A DNA stretch of 64,000 nucleotides from an uncultured Paracoccaceae bacterium (GCA_947496605.1 CANMDF010000002.1:558001-622000), one strand, 5' to 3'; positions 50,860 through 60,175 are shown, counted from the stretch's first letter. Notes: a model not told the origin generated them from the letters alone. A program made the numbers and translations.

Positions 50860-53613
50860 TTATTGCCCCAACCGATCCAGCAAATCAGGCACATGGACCT
50901 GATCGGACTTATAGTTGCCTGTCAGGACATGCATGATGACATTTACACCAAAGCGCAGTGCAATCTCGCGTTGCCTTTCACCGGACATACCGCGCCCAAC
51001 CGGGAACATGCGGCGGCCATTGCCATCGACCGCCCAGGCGCGTGCCCAATCGTTACCGCCAATGATCACAGGCGTCACGCCATCATTGAGATTACGAAAC
51101 GGCATGCCCTCGACCGTTTGCGCATCAATTGGTGCGGCCTCGACCCAGACATCACGGCTGGCATAGCGGCCGGGGAAGTCTTGCAGCAAATAAAAGGTAC
51201 GGGTCAAAACATGATCTGGCGGGATGCGCTCAATGCCCGGAATATCCAACGAGCGAGCAATGGCCTGCAAGCGCTGTCCTTCCGGTGATCCAGATCCAAA
51301 GCGCGCAGTATCGGCGTCGCGCGTATCGAACATGATCATGCCACCAGAACGCAGGTAGCGGTTCAATTTGCCATAGGCTTCACGGCTTGGCAGTGGCTGG
51401 TCTGCGGTGACGGGCCAGTAAAGGAAAGGAAAAAACGCGAGTTCATCGCTTTCAATGTTCACGCCTATTGGGGCTGCGGGCTCGATTGACGTGCGCCGAA
51501 ACAGGGTTTGGGAAAGACCTTGAAGGCCAGCCGCGGCGATATCGTCGATTTCAGTGTCTCCGGTCAGTACATGGGCCAAAACTACCTCGGACGTTGCACG
51601 CAACGCGAAATCTTCGGTGGTTTGGGCTTGGACGTCAGGGGCCCAGAGAAGTGCAAGCGCAAGGGCCGCGGCGACATCAGCACGAGGTCCCTTTAGTCTG
51701 CCACCGATGGCAAGTGACGCAATCACATCGATGAGCAACAACATCACAGTCGCAGTCAGTAACCAACCTTTCAGCGCGGTTTCGCGCACGACGTCCATGC
51801 CTTCAATCGCGATCCGGGCGGGCCATGCAGCGACGTTCAGCACTGTTTCTTCTCCTATGACGTTAATCGCAAGCTGGCGATCGCCACCTGCATAAAGGCC
51901 GGGCAGTAGAGTGGGGCTTGGGGTGCCTTCAGCCAGCATTTCACCTGCGACACCGGGCAATGCTGTCCCATCTTCCAGCCGTCCGTAGGCGTCGAGCACC
52001 TTGTTGGGCAACCACGTTGTGCCGGCGAGCTCAGTGGCGTCTGGCGAGGCGGGCCGCGTAGACACTGCAAGACGCTCTAGCATTTGTACGAAAAGGCCAG
52101 ACAAAGGCAGGCTCGACCATTCTGCATTGGCAGTCACATGGACGAGGACGATCTGGCCCTCTCCAGTGATGCTGCGGGTGACCAGGGGCGTGCCATCTGT
52201 CAGTTGCGCGATCACGCGGTCTGCTAGCGTCGGATCAGGCTGCGCCATGACCTGACTGGTCACGCTGACATCATCGGGAATTGCGAGGCCAAAGAAGGGG
52301 CTGTCATCGGCGAAGGGTGCGAGCGTTTTGGGTTCTCCCCAGCTCATCGCACCGCCCACTGAACGCCCGCCAGAGCGTAAGCGCACCGGCAAGAGCGGAT
52401 CAACCGCGTTGCGGCCTTGGTCGGATGCCGCCAGTCGGGGCCCCGCAAACCGTAACAGCATGCCGCCGTTTTCAACCCATTCCAAGACAGACTCAGCCTC
52501 GCTGCCGGCCAGATTGGCCACGTCGGCAAGGATGATAACATCCGGATTTGCCAGTAAGATGTCATCGAGGGTGCCATCGATAATATCGGCTGTCGGTTCA
52601 AGTGCTTCTCGCAGATAAAAGAGTGGCGACAACAACTCTAGTCCTTCGCGGTCATCGCGCCCAGCGATCAGCGCGACCTCTCGCCGTTTCAGGGCGTCAT
52701 CGGTCAGGCTGACGGCGCCCGCAGACCGGGTGCCCGTTATCTCGAAACGGGTAATCCGGTTGCGCAATTCGGGTGGGAGGATGATTTCTGTTTCTGCAAC
52801 CGGTTCCCCCGGCGCGAAACTTAGTGGAACAGAAGCCAGCTGACGCTCGACACCCGCAGGATCAAGCCCGATCGCGGTGACGGCTGTTTCCAGAGGGTTC
52901 CCGATGGGGGAACGGGTTGCCGATACAATAACTTCACCATCTTCAAACCGAGCAGGACGCAGCCCAATATTCTGGCGCGGCGTTTGGAAAACGGTCACGT
53001 TGCCGCGGCTTTCCAGCAGTGCAAGAAGGTCAGTCCGGCCGTCCCAATCGAGCCCGTCCGAAATCCAGTAGGTTTCAAAATCACTGTCAGTCTGCGCAAA
53101 CCAGTCGACGATGTTGGCAGGTTGCCAAGGCCGTGGTTGGATGCTTGGCATTCTGTTTTGCCAGTCTGTTGGGGCTGCAAAAGGCAGCGTGCCAACGGGC
53201 AGGTCATTCAGATTGACCACGGCGGCCCGTCGTTGGGCAAGGGCCGCTTCGCTCAGCAATGTGTCGACCCGATCGATCCGAGCCTGCCAAGCGGGTGCGC
53301 CGGCCCAAGACCCGTCTAGCAGGATAACAAGATCGCCTGTTCCTTCACGGGCATTTTGCGGGTTCAGAACAGGCCCGGCAAATCCAATAATCGCGGCCGC
53401 GACGGCGAGAATGCGCAACAACAATAACCACCAAGGTGTGCGGTCTGTTTGATTTTCGTCGTCCGTCAGGCCAAGCAGTAAGGCCACACCCGGAAAACGC
53501 CGCCGGATGGGCGCTGGTGGTACGGCACGCAGCAAAATCCACAAGATCGGCAAGGCGATCAGGCCGAGCAGCAGCCAAGGCGCAGCAAAACCTATGGGGC
53601 CGAGCGACCACAT
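50860..53613 (-). CDS. DUF4159 and BatA-like membrane protein
   Basis: A 917-aa protein. The N terminus WSLGPIGFAAPWLLLGLIALPILWI with RRRFPGVALLLGL is BatA/aerotolerance-like, two helices plus a vWA-like region to about residue 330. A helix LLTATVMLLLIDVIASLAIGG follows near 650, and the C-terminal DUF4159 domain (700-917) contains DTEIDDIAAAGLQGLSQTLF and GMIMFDTRDADTARFG. Together with MoxR and DUF58 it is in the MoxR-type family of chaperone clusters. Catalytic residues are not evident. Confidence 0.88.
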   Translation of the reverse strand: MWSLGPIGFAAPWLLLGLIALPILWILLRAVPPAPIRRRFPGVALLLGLTDDENQTDRTPWWLLLLRILAVAAAIIGFAGPVLNPQNAREGTGDLVILLDGSWAGAPAWQARIDRVDTLLSEAALAQRRAAVVNLNDLPVGTLPFAAPTDWQNRMPSIQPRPWQPANIVDWFAQTDSDFETYWISDGLDWDGRTDLLALLESRGNVTVFQTPRQNIGLRPARFEDGEVIVSATRSPIGNPLETAVTAIGLDPAGVERQLASVPLSFAPGEPVAETEIILPPELRNRITRFEITGTRSAGAVSLTDDALKRREVALIAGRDDREGLELLSPLFYLREALEPTADIIDGTLDDILLANPDVIILADVANLAGSEAESVLEWVENGGMLLRFAGPRLAASDQGRNAVDPLLPVRLRSGGRSVGGAMSWGEPKTLAPFADDSPFFGLAIPDDVSVTSQVMAQPDPTLADRVIAQLTDGTPLVTRSITGEGQIVLVHVTANAEWSSLPLSGLFVQMLERLAVSTRPASPDATELAGTTWLPNKVLDAYGRLEDGTALPGVAGEMLAEGTPSPTLLPGLYAGGDRQLAINVIGEETVLNVAAWPARIAIEGMDVVRETALKGWLLTATVMLLLIDVIASLAIGGRLKGPRADVAAALALALLWAPDVQAQTTEDFALRATSEVVLAHVLTGDTEIDDIAAAGLQGLSQTLFRRTSIEPAAPIGVNIESDELAFFPFLYWPVTADQPLPSREAYGKLNRYLRSGGMIMFDTRDADTARFGSGSPEGQRLQAIARSLDIPGIERIPPDHVLTRTFYLLQDFPGRYASRDVWVEAAPIDAQTVEGMPFRNLNDGVTPVIIGGNDWARAWAVDGNGRRMFPVGRGMSGERQREIALRFGVNVIMHVLTGNYKSDQVHVPDLLDRLGQ

Positions 53614-53626
53614 CTACTGTTGTGCC

Positions 53627-53674
53627 TGGGGCGTTGCCCCAGACCCCAGAGTTTTTTGGGCAAGATGATAATGC
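53627..53674. repeat. extragenic repeat between DUF4159 and DUF58 genes
   Basis: TGGGGC-GTT-GCCCCA (53627-53641) forms a hairpin, then GAGTTTTTTGGG and CAAGATGATA (53661-53670). The last word repeats that of the element at 18525-18567 in the same order. The 65-bp gap otherwise holds nothing. Confidence 0.6.
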
Positions 53675-53678
53675 AAGG

Positions 53679-54551
53679 TCATCTTTGATGCTCCAATGCG
53701 CCATAAAGCCAAAGGAGAGCGTTGGTCGCACTTTGTCCGGTGTGATGCGTTTGGAACTGCCACCCTGTGATACGCGCCAGATGCTGTAGACGGTCTTTGC
53801 GTTCGGCCAAGCGGTCAAGGTAGCGTGTTTTCAAGTCGCCTGCTTTGAGCGTTTCGTGTTGGATTGCGCCAGACATGCTTTCAAAAATGGTCCGCCCGTC
53901 GAAGGGGAACGCCTCTTCTTGTGGGTCAAGCACTTGCAGCAGTGCCCCACCCACACCGCGATCTGCGGCCCGCATCAGTGCCTCTTCGATGGGTTTGATG
54001 TCACCGAGGAAATCGCTGATGAAGAATGCCCGCGAATGCGGCAGCATCCCTTGGGCTTCGGGAGCACCATAATCGGTGGTGTCTTCTTGGCTGAGGAGTT
54101 GCGCCATTTGCATCAACTGTGCTTCGCCGCGCCGTGGTGGCAGGCGCAGACCGGTCAGGCCAACACGTTCGCCACCGCGGATGAGTAAGATTGCACAGGC
54201 GAGGCCAAGTGTGCGGGCGCGTGCGGCTTTGGTGGGCAGGTTGTCGTCCGACCCAAAGGACATCGATGCCGCCTGATCAACCCAGAGGATGATCGACTGC
54301 GCGATTTGCCATTCCTTGTCTTGTACAAAATTTGCGTCTGAGCGTGCAGAGCGCCGCCAATCAATGCTGCGCGCCTCGTCATGCGGCTGTGCAGGGCGAT
54401 ATTGCCAGAAGGTATCACCGGTGCCCGCCCGTCTGCGCCCGTGATCGCCCAGCAGAACCGTCGTCGCCAAATGCTCTGCTTCCGCCAACAGCGGGGGCAG
54501 CGGGGCGGCAAGCGCCTCGGCGTCGGATCTGAGGGCGAGTGGTGTTGTCAT
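53679..54551 (-). CDS. DUF58 domain protein
   Basis: A 290-aa DUF58 protein, the usual partner of MoxR ATPases. The diagnostic patterns are QYRPAQPHDEARSIDWRRSARSD near residues 47-69 and IILWVDQAASM followed by DFLGDIKPI and IHDFL-like sheets of a vWA-related fold. The gene begins with an ATGA overlap with the moxR stop. It probably acts as an assembly or adaptor factor in the same complex as MoxR. Confidence 0.92.
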   Translation of the reverse strand: MTTPLALRSDAEALAAPLPPLLAEAEHLATTVLLGDHGRRRAGTGDTFWQYRPAQPHDEARSIDWRRSARSDANFVQDKEWQIAQSIILWVDQAASMSFGSDDNLPTKAARARTLGLACAILLIRGGERVGLTGLRLPPRRGEAQLMQMAQLLSQEDTTDYGAPEAQGMLPHSRAFFISDFLGDIKPIEEALMRAADRGVGGALLQVLDPQEEAFPFDGRTIFESMSGAIQHETLKAGDLKTRYLDRLAERKDRLQHLARITGWQFQTHHTGQSATNALLWLYGALEHQR

Positions 54552-55555
54552 GCAGCGTTGGCCACGGTCGTGATCTCGTCTGCGACGGTGTTAATAACGT
54601 GATGAATGCTTTCGCCACGGGCGCGTGCGGCAAAAGACAGCGCCATGCGGTGTTCCAGCACGGGCACAGCCATCGCGCGGACGTCTTCGGCGGATGGCGC
54701 AAGGCGGCCTTCGAGTAGGGCTTGGGCACGCACTGTCAGCATCAACGCCTGTGCGGCACGCGGGCCGGGCCCCCAGCTGACGTTCTGGCGGATCATATCA
54801 GGTGCGTTTTCGTCGTCGGGACGGCAAGCGCGGACCAGATCGAGGATCATTTCGACGATGTTGTCGCCCACCGGCATGCGGCGTAAGAGGGTTTGCGCGT
54901 CGAGCAGTTCTTGTGCGGTGAAGACTGGTTTGGACTGCGCCTCTTCAACACCTGTTGTGGCGATCAGGATGTCTTTCTCGGTATCGCGGTCTGGGTAGGG
55001 GACGTCGATTTGCACGAGGAAACGGTCAAGTTGCGCTTCGGGCAGGGGGTAGGTGCCTTCTTGTTCAATCGGGTTTTGGGTGGCCAGCACGTGGAATGGC
55101 ACACCAAGGGGGCGATGCTCGCCTGCGATGGTGACCTCTTTTTCCTGCATAGCCTGCAAAAGGGCCGACTGAGTCCGGGGTGAGGCGCGGTTGATCTCAT
55201 CCGCCATCAGCAGTTGGCAAAAGATCGGGCCTTCGATGAAACGGAAATTGCGCGAGCCATCGTTGGTGGTTTCCAACACTTCGGAACCAAGAATATCTGC
55301 AGGCATCAAGTCTGGTGTAAATTGGATACGATTGCCATTCAGGCCCATCACAGTGGACAGGGTATCAACAAGCCGCGTTTTGCCCAAACCCGGCAGGCCG
55401 ATCAGAACGGCATGACCGCCACAGATCAGCGCGGTCAGGGTCAGGTCCACGACGCGCGGCTGGCCAATAAAGCGGGCGCTGATGCTGGACCGCGCCTCTG
55501 CCAGTTTTGCGCCCAGATTTTCAATCTGAACGACGAGATCGGCATTGTTGGCCAT
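54548..55555 (-). CDS. MoxR-family AAA+ ATPase
   Basis: A 335-aa MoxR AAA+ ATPase that probably works as a chaperone on proteins of the same operon. Walker A is LIGLPGLGKTRLVDTL near residues 51-66, Walker B LLMADEINRASPRTQ near 114-128, sensor 1 ATQNPIEQEGTYPLPEAQLDRF near 158-179. GGAGG six bases upstream supports ATG 55555. The operon order moxR, DUF58, DUF4159, GATase-like membrane protein, EEP lipoprotein is all on the minus strand. Confidence 0.95.
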   Translation of the reverse strand: MANNADLVVQIENLGAKLAEARSSISARFIGQPRVVDLTLTALICGGHAVLIGLPGLGKTRLVDTLSTVMGLNGNRIQFTPDLMPADILGSEVLETTNDGSRNFRFIEGPIFCQLLMADEINRASPRTQSALLQAMQEKEVTIAGEHRPLGVPFHVLATQNPIEQEGTYPLPEAQLDRFLVQIDVPYPDRDTEKDILIATTGVEEAQSKPVFTAQELLDAQTLLRRMPVGDNIVEMILDLVRACRPDDENAPDMIRQNVSWGPGPRAAQALMLTVRAQALLEGRLAPSAEDVRAMAVPVLEHRMALSFAARARGESIHHVINTVADEITTVANAA

Positions 55556-55612
55556 GACATTCCTCCGGTTGAACTATATCTTACATCACAACAGATAATC
55601 CCATCACACCCA

Positions 55613-56200
55613 ATGGCAAAAAGAATGACCACACAAAAGATTGTGACACCTAGCGCAGAAAGCCTCGCTGATAGCGCGCGCGCCGCCCAAAAAGGCGGTT
55701 TGCCGCCCGTTCATCTATGGAATCCGCCTCATTGTGGGCACATCGACATGCGGATCGCACGCGATGGGACGTGGTTTTACATGGGTACACCCATCGGACG
55801 TCCTGAATTGGTGCGGTTGTTTTCAACGATTCTGCGCAAAGATCGTGATGATTATGTGCTGGTCACACCAGTTGAAAAGGTGGGGATCACGGTGGATGAC
55901 GCCCCATTTGTCGCAGTGGACTTCAATGCGCGTGGTGATGGATTGGAATTTGAAACCAATGTGGGTGACCGCATGGTGGCCGGTCCGGATCATCCCATTC
56001 GCGTTGTCCGGGACCCGGAAACAGGGGAGCCGTCGCCCTACGTGTTGGTGCGTACCAATTTGGAAGCACTGATTGACCGCAAATCGTTCTACCGTTTGGT
56101 CGAGCTTGGCGAACATGCCAACTATGAAGGCGTGGATTGGTTCGGGGTCAAATCTGAGGGTATGTTTTTCCCGATCATCCCCTCTGCTGAATTGGACTAA
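55613..56200 (+). CDS. DUF1285 domain protein
   Basis: A 195-aa protein with the DUF1285 pattern: PPVHLWNPPHCGHIDMRIARDGTWFYMGTPIGRPELV near residues 27-65 and VTPVEKVGITVDDAPFVAVDF, repeated strands LEFETNVGDRM and RDPETGEPSPYVLV. The function is unknown. No good ribosome site separates the two in-frame ATGs (55613 and 55625); I use the first. It is divergent from moxR by 57 bp, and shares a 4-nt stop overlap with the small convergent membrane gene. Confidence 0.9.
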   Translation: MAKRMTTQKIVTPSAESLADSARAAQKGGLPPVHLWNPPHCGHIDMRIARDGTWFYMGTPIGRPELVRLFSTILRKDRDDYVLVTPVEKVGITVDDAPFVAVDFNARGDGLEFETNVGDRMVAGPDHPIRVVRDPETGEPSPYVLVRTNLEALIDRKSFYRLVELGEHANYEGVDWFGVKSEGMFFPIIPSAELD

Positions 56201-56388
56201 AGCGACCCGTTACTGGCCCAGAGGAACAGGAAAAATCCCCACGCAAGTCCAGCGGCGATCATGCCAAGACCGATCCAGACCACAACTTCCCAATCATTTG
56301 TCAGCCCCCATCCGGTGACTGCACCGCCACCCACAATCAGGATGATTGGCATCAGTAGCGTCATGACAAAAGCAATCAGACGTTTCAT
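56197..56388 (-). CDS. small two-helix membrane protein
   Basis: A 63-aa protein with two membrane helices (IAFVMTLLMPIILIVGGGAVTG and VVVWIGLGMIAAGLAWGFFLFLW). GGGGAG six bases before the ATG is a good ribosome site, and the shared 4-nt stop with the DUF1285 gene supports a real gene. I have no family for it. Gly-rich first and aromatic-rich second helix suggest a small inner-membrane subunit. Confidence 0.6.
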   Translation of the reverse strand: MKRLIAFVMTLLMPIILIVGGGAVTGWGLTNDWEVVVWIGLGMIAAGLAWGFFLFLWASNGSL

Positions 56389-56511
56389 TTTGGTCTCCCC
56401 ATTCGTTGTGCCCCCAAGGATCTAAATAGGTATTTCGCGTTCAACTTGCAAAAACTGATGAATTTCAGTTTTGTTTGGGTGACAATGATGATCAGCCACG
56501 AAGGATAGTTT

Positions 56512-57264
56512 ATGCCCAAGTTCTGCGCCAACCTCACATGGCTTTTCACCGAATTGGATTTCCTTGAGCGCTTTGAAGCAGCCAAAGAGGCTGGTTTTAA
56601 TGCAGTTGAGGTCCTTTTCCCTTACGATGTGAATGCGCAAGATATCGTGTCTGAGCTTGGCAAACACGAATTGCAAATGGCGTTGATCAACTGCCCGCCG
56701 CCAAACTATACAGGTGGGCCGCAGGGCTTTGCCGCCGTACCGGGTGTGGAAGAACGGTTTCGCAAGGATTTTGGGCGTGCGCTGCGCTATGCCCAAACGC
56801 TGGGTGCGAAACATTTGCATATCATGTCAGGCGTGGCGGAAGGGGATGAAGCGAAAGACACCTTCATCAACAACCTGCGCTGGGCCGCGGCAGAGGCACC
56901 TGACCAAAGCCTGACGATTGAGCCTATCAACAATGAAACGATGCCCGGTTACTTCCTCAATGATTTTGATCTGGCGCGCGAGATTGTCACAAGTATCGAC
57001 GCTCCGAATTTGCGCCTGCAATTTGATACCTACCATGCCGCCAAGATTACAGGTGACGTCTTGGGCACTTGGGAAGCAATGCGTGATATCACAGCACATG
57101 TACAAGTGGCCCAAATGCCCGACAGGGGCGAGCCTGACAAAGGCGAGATCGACTATCCTGCGTTCTTTGCAATGCTTGATACGCAGGGTTATGATGGCTG
57201 GGTTGCGGGGGAATATAAACCGCGCAAGACCACAACGGACGGCTTGGCTTGGATAGCAGAGTGA
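56512..57264 (+). CDS. hydroxypyruvate isomerase-family protein
   Basis: A 250-aa TIM-barrel protein of the Hyi/OtnI type. Marks: MPKFCANLTWLFTELDFLERF at the N terminus, EAGFNAVEVLFPYD near residues 25-38, NCPPPNYTGGPQGFAAVPG, TIEPINNETMPGYFLNDF with metal-binding Glu and LQFDTYHAAKITGDV near 163-177. It isomerises hydroxypyruvate and tartronate semialdehyde or a four-carbon acid. In this window glycolate oxidase makes glyoxylate, which can feed tartronate semialdehyde, but the genes are not adjacent. Confidence 0.92.
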   Translation: MPKFCANLTWLFTELDFLERFEAAKEAGFNAVEVLFPYDVNAQDIVSELGKHELQMALINCPPPNYTGGPQGFAAVPGVEERFRKDFGRALRYAQTLGAKHLHIMSGVAEGDEAKDTFINNLRWAAAEAPDQSLTIEPINNETMPGYFLNDFDLAREIVTSIDAPNLRLQFDTYHAAKITGDVLGTWEAMRDITAHVQVAQMPDRGEPDKGEIDYPAFFAMLDTQGYDGWVAGEYKPRKTTTDGLAWIAE

Positions 57265-57315
57265 TCGGTGAATGGGTGACCGCAGGCACCGATTCCAGGA
57301 CTAAGGACCTCAGCC

Positions 57316-57906
57316 ATGTCAAACGAAGCCGCGAAAGCGATCATTGACCTTTACCAACAGAACGCAAAAGCATGGATCGAATTGCGTCGGTACGACCTTT
57401 TTGAGCGGGCTTGGCTTGATCGCTTTATCGGCTTGCTATCACCAACGAACCGCGAAGTTTTGGACCTTGGCTGCGGATCGGGCCGCCCAATCGCAGGCTA
57501 TTTGATCGGTAAAAATTGTCAGATGACTGGGATAGATGCCGCTGCCTCATTGATCGATGTCGCGGCCAAGACGTTTCCTGAACAGTCTTGGATGATGGCT
57601 GATATGCGGCAGTTGCCACCTTTAGGCCAGTTTGATGGGATCATCGCGTGGCATAGCTTTTTTCATCTGACGCCAGATGACCAACGTCCAATGTTTGCGA
57701 CTTTCAGCAAGCTTGCCCGGCCAGGTGCGCCGTTGATGTTCACAAGTGGCACGACCTTGGGGCAAGCGATTGGCACATTTGAAGGTCAGCCTTTGTATCA
57801 TGGCAGCTTAGATACAGCTGAGTATCGTGAGCTTTTGAGTAGCACGGGCTTTGAGGTGGTGAATTATGTAGAAAATGACCCAGCGTGTGGCGCTGCTAAT
57901 ATCTAG
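57316..57906 (+). CDS. class I SAM-dependent methyltransferase
   Basis: A 196-aa small methyltransferase. The SAM motif is VLDLGCGSGRPIAGYLI near residues 47-63, then MTGIDAAASLIDVA and the FDGIIAWHSFFHLTPDDQ region near 106-123. The rest shows no substrate domain. The gene is a single unit after the Hyi gene (51 nt gap), with no known partner. Confidence 0.85.
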   Translation: MSNEAAKAIIDLYQQNAKAWIELRRYDLFERAWLDRFIGLLSPTNREVLDLGCGSGRPIAGYLIGKNCQMTGIDAAASLIDVAAKTFPEQSWMMADMRQLPPLGQFDGIIAWHSFFHLTPDDQRPMFATFSKLARPGAPLMFTSGTTLGQAIGTFEGQPLYHGSLDTAEYRELLSSTGFEVVNYVENDPACGAANI

Positions 57907-57972
57907 CTTGCAAGAAAAACTGCGTAGACGACTTAGGCAGAAGATCGGAATCTTCATGTATTTAAAAACCTA

Positions 57973-58002
57973 CTGACACAATGCTGTCAGGAGGGGTATG
58001 AT
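57973..58002 (+). promoter_or_regulatory. promoter and palindromic operator of the VOC-WYL genes
   Basis: CTGACA (57973-57978) and TATGAT (57997-58002) are spaced by 18 bp. CTGACA-CAATGC-TGTCAG (57973-57990) is a perfect dyad with the -35 in its left arm, so a repressor would cover the -35. The VOC start codon follows 37 nt after the -10, with AAGGAG just before it. Confidence 0.7.
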
Positions 58003-58039
58003 TAAAGATGTCCATCAACCTCAAACAAGGAGATGAGAC

Positions 58040-58405
58040 ATGAGTGATCGTACAATTATGGCATGGGGCGAAATTCCGGTGACCGACATGGATAAGGCCG
58101 TCGCGTTCTATAACGATGTATTTGGATACCAGATGAAGATCGACAATTCTGGCCCCAACCCAATGGCGGTACTTGGCAGCCTTGAGAATGTCGCAGGTGC
58201 GCATCTTTATCCCGGCAAACCTGCCGCTGATGGCGGCAACACAATCCATCTTGCGATTGAAGATGCGCTTGAGAACGGCATGGAGCGGGTCAAGCAAGCC
58301 GGAGGAGAGGTTCTCAGCCCACCGATCGATGTCCCCGATGGCCGCTTTTTCTGCGCCAAGGACCTTGATGGGAATTCCATCGGCCTGTTTGAGGCAACTG
58401 CCTAG
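58040..58405 (+). CDS. VOC-family glyoxalase/dioxygenase-like protein
   Basis: A 121-aa single-domain vicinal-oxygen-chelate protein. MAWGEIPVTDMDKAVAFYNDVFGYQMK at residues 6-32 is the usual start of the fold, and FFCAKDLDGNSIGLFEA at the end carries the final Glu ligand. No other enzyme domain is present. It is followed by a WYL regulator directly after its stop (58406), so the regulator controls it. The substrate is unknown; such VOC proteins often handle aldehydes or antibiotics. Confidence 0.9.
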   Translation: MSDRTIMAWGEIPVTDMDKAVAFYNDVFGYQMKIDNSGPNPMAVLGSLENVAGAHLYPGKPAADGGNTIHLAIEDALENGMERVKQAGGEVLSPPIDVPDGRFFCAKDLDGNSIGLFEATA

Positions 58406-59089
58406 ATGCGTCGGGCCGATCGCCTGTTCCAAATACTGCAGTACCTGCGGGGTGGTCGGCTGACAACGGCGGCGCAATTGGCTGAAAAATTAGAGGTCAC
58501 GCCGCGGACGATTTACCGCGATGTGGCCCATTTGATTGGCTCGGGTGTCCCGATTGAGGGCGAAGCGGGCGTCGGCTATCTGATGCGCGATGGTTATGAT
58601 CTGCCGCCATTGATGTTCACCCATGATGAAATCGTTGCACTCGTATCAGGCGCACGCATCTTGCAGACATGGGGTGGTACCAAGATGGCTGCCGCTGCCC
58701 AAGAGGCATTGGTCAAGATTGACGCTGTCTTGCCCGACGATGCCCGCAGACAGGTGGGGCAAGTCAATGTCCATGTGATGGACGGGGCAGAACAGCAAGG
58801 CCATTGGCGCGACTATCTAGACCGGTTTGAAGCGGCGTCAGAGGCGCATGTGCGACTTCAGATGGACTATGCAGATGAGGCGGGAAACCGCACATCGCGC
58901 ATCGTGCGTCCTTTGGGTGTTTGGTTCTGGGGTAAAGTCTGGACCGCGATTTGTTGGTGCGAGTTACGCGAAGGGTTTCGCATGTTTCGGCTGGACCGCA
59001 TTTCGGAACTTGAAGAACTGGATCGCTATCGCCCGATAAAAGGCCAGACCTTGCGTGAATTCTATGAGACAGCCGCCTACCGACACTGA
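58406..59089 (+). CDS. YafY-type HTH/WYL-domain regulator
   Basis: A 227-aa regulator of the DeoR/YafY type. The N-terminal HTH_11 reads RRADRLFQILQYLRGGRLTTAAQLAEKLEVTPRTIYRDV, residues 2-40, followed by the WYL domain at about 130-205 (QMDYADEAGNRTSRIVRPLGVWFWGKVWTAICWCELREGFRMFRLDRI). It follows the VOC gene without a gap, and the palindrome before the VOC gene is a likely binding site. WYL domains sense ligands such as nucleic acids or small molecules. Confidence 0.93.
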   Translation: MRRADRLFQILQYLRGGRLTTAAQLAEKLEVTPRTIYRDVAHLIGSGVPIEGEAGVGYLMRDGYDLPPLMFTHDEIVALVSGARILQTWGGTKMAAAAQEALVKIDAVLPDDARRQVGQVNVHVMDGAEQQGHWRDYLDRFEAASEAHVRLQMDYADEAGNRTSRIVRPLGVWFWGKVWTAICWCELREGFRMFRLDRISELEELDRYRPIKGQTLREFYETAAYRH

Positions 59090-59168
59090 TTGCACATCAT
59101 TGTTAGTGGCGAGTCTGGCGGTCTAATCTATGTTGGAGCCTGAACAGGGCTTAAGGTTGGACAGGCAA

Positions 59169-60170
59169 ATGAAACGTCGCGGATTTATTGTGGCAGGAGC
59201 GGCGACATTGGCCGCGCCCATGTTGGCGCAGATGGATCTATGGGCAGAGGTGTCGCAGACGGCCCGCGCGTTTGATCAATGTCACGCAATGCTTATCCGG
59301 CAATCAGGACAGACGGTGCTTTCCGAACAATTCCGGGGGCCGTTGCTAGGCCGCGCCGTGCCGATCAAGTCTGTCTCAAAAACGATTGTTGCCGCGTTGA
59401 CAGGCGCTGCGTTGGATCAAGGTGAGATTGGTTCCGTCAAGGCCACCCTCGCAGACATTGCGCCACGGCTTATCCCTGCTGATGCAGATCCGCGTGTGGC
59501 AGAGATCACAGTTGAAAACTTGGTCACAATGCAAGCCGGGCTCGAACGGACGTCGGGTGCCAACTATGGCGGCTGGGTCAGTAGCCGTAACTGGGTCGCA
59601 GATGCGCTCGGACGTCCGTTTGTGGCTGAACCGGGCGCGCGAATGCTCTATTCGACCGGATCGTTTCACATCTTGGGTGCGGTCCTGAGCGAGGTTTCTG
59701 GTCAATCGCTGCTATCCCTTGCGCGTCGCCGGTTGGGTGATCCTTTGGGGATCGAAATTCCGGCATGGACGCGCGATCCTCAGGGTCGATATTTGGGCGG
59801 CAATGAGATGGCCTTGACCTTGGATGCCATGGTGCGGTTCGGCGAGATGTACCGTTTGGGCGGGCTTTTTGGCGATGCGCGTGTACTGAGTACTGACTGG
59901 ATCAACCGATCTTTCGAACGGCGTACCCAATCATTCTTTTCTGGATTAGATTATGGTTATGGCTGGTTCTTAGGGGAAGGCGCGGGTGTGCGATATGCCT
60001 TGGCGCGCGGATATGGCGGGCAGATTATTTGCGTCGCTCCGGATGTTGAATTGACCCTCGCTATAACCTCAGATCCGACGCGGCCCGCACGCAGCGGTGG
60101 CTATTTTGGTGACTTGCAAAGGCTGATCGAGCGGCAAATTTTGCCGCTCGCCAAATCGCAAATCAGGTGA
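59169..60170 (+). CDS. secreted beta-lactamase-family serine hydrolase
   Basis: A 333-aa class C-like hydrolase with a twin-arginine-type signal (KRRGFIVAGAATLAAPMLAQ). The catalytic SxxK is SVSK at about residue 69, and a YST at position 158-160 may supply the second-motif Tyr; GYGG near the C terminus is the third. ATG 59169 starts the signal; a longer frame to 59130 adds 13 residues. A strong stem follows at 60176-60201. Actual substrate could be a peptide, ester or amide. Confidence 0.88.
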   Translation: MKRRGFIVAGAATLAAPMLAQMDLWAEVSQTARAFDQCHAMLIRQSGQTVLSEQFRGPLLGRAVPIKSVSKTIVAALTGAALDQGEIGSVKATLADIAPRLIPADADPRVAEITVENLVTMQAGLERTSGANYGGWVSSRNWVADALGRPFVAEPGARMLYSTGSFHILGAVLSEVSGQSLLSLARRRLGDPLGIEIPAWTRDPQGRYLGGNEMALTLDAMVRFGEMYRLGGLFGDARVLSTDWINRSFERRTQSFFSGLDYGYGWFLGEGAGVRYALARGYGGQIICVAPDVELTLAITSDPTRPARSGGYFGDLQRLIERQILPLAKSQIR

Positions 60171-60175
60171 TCTGG

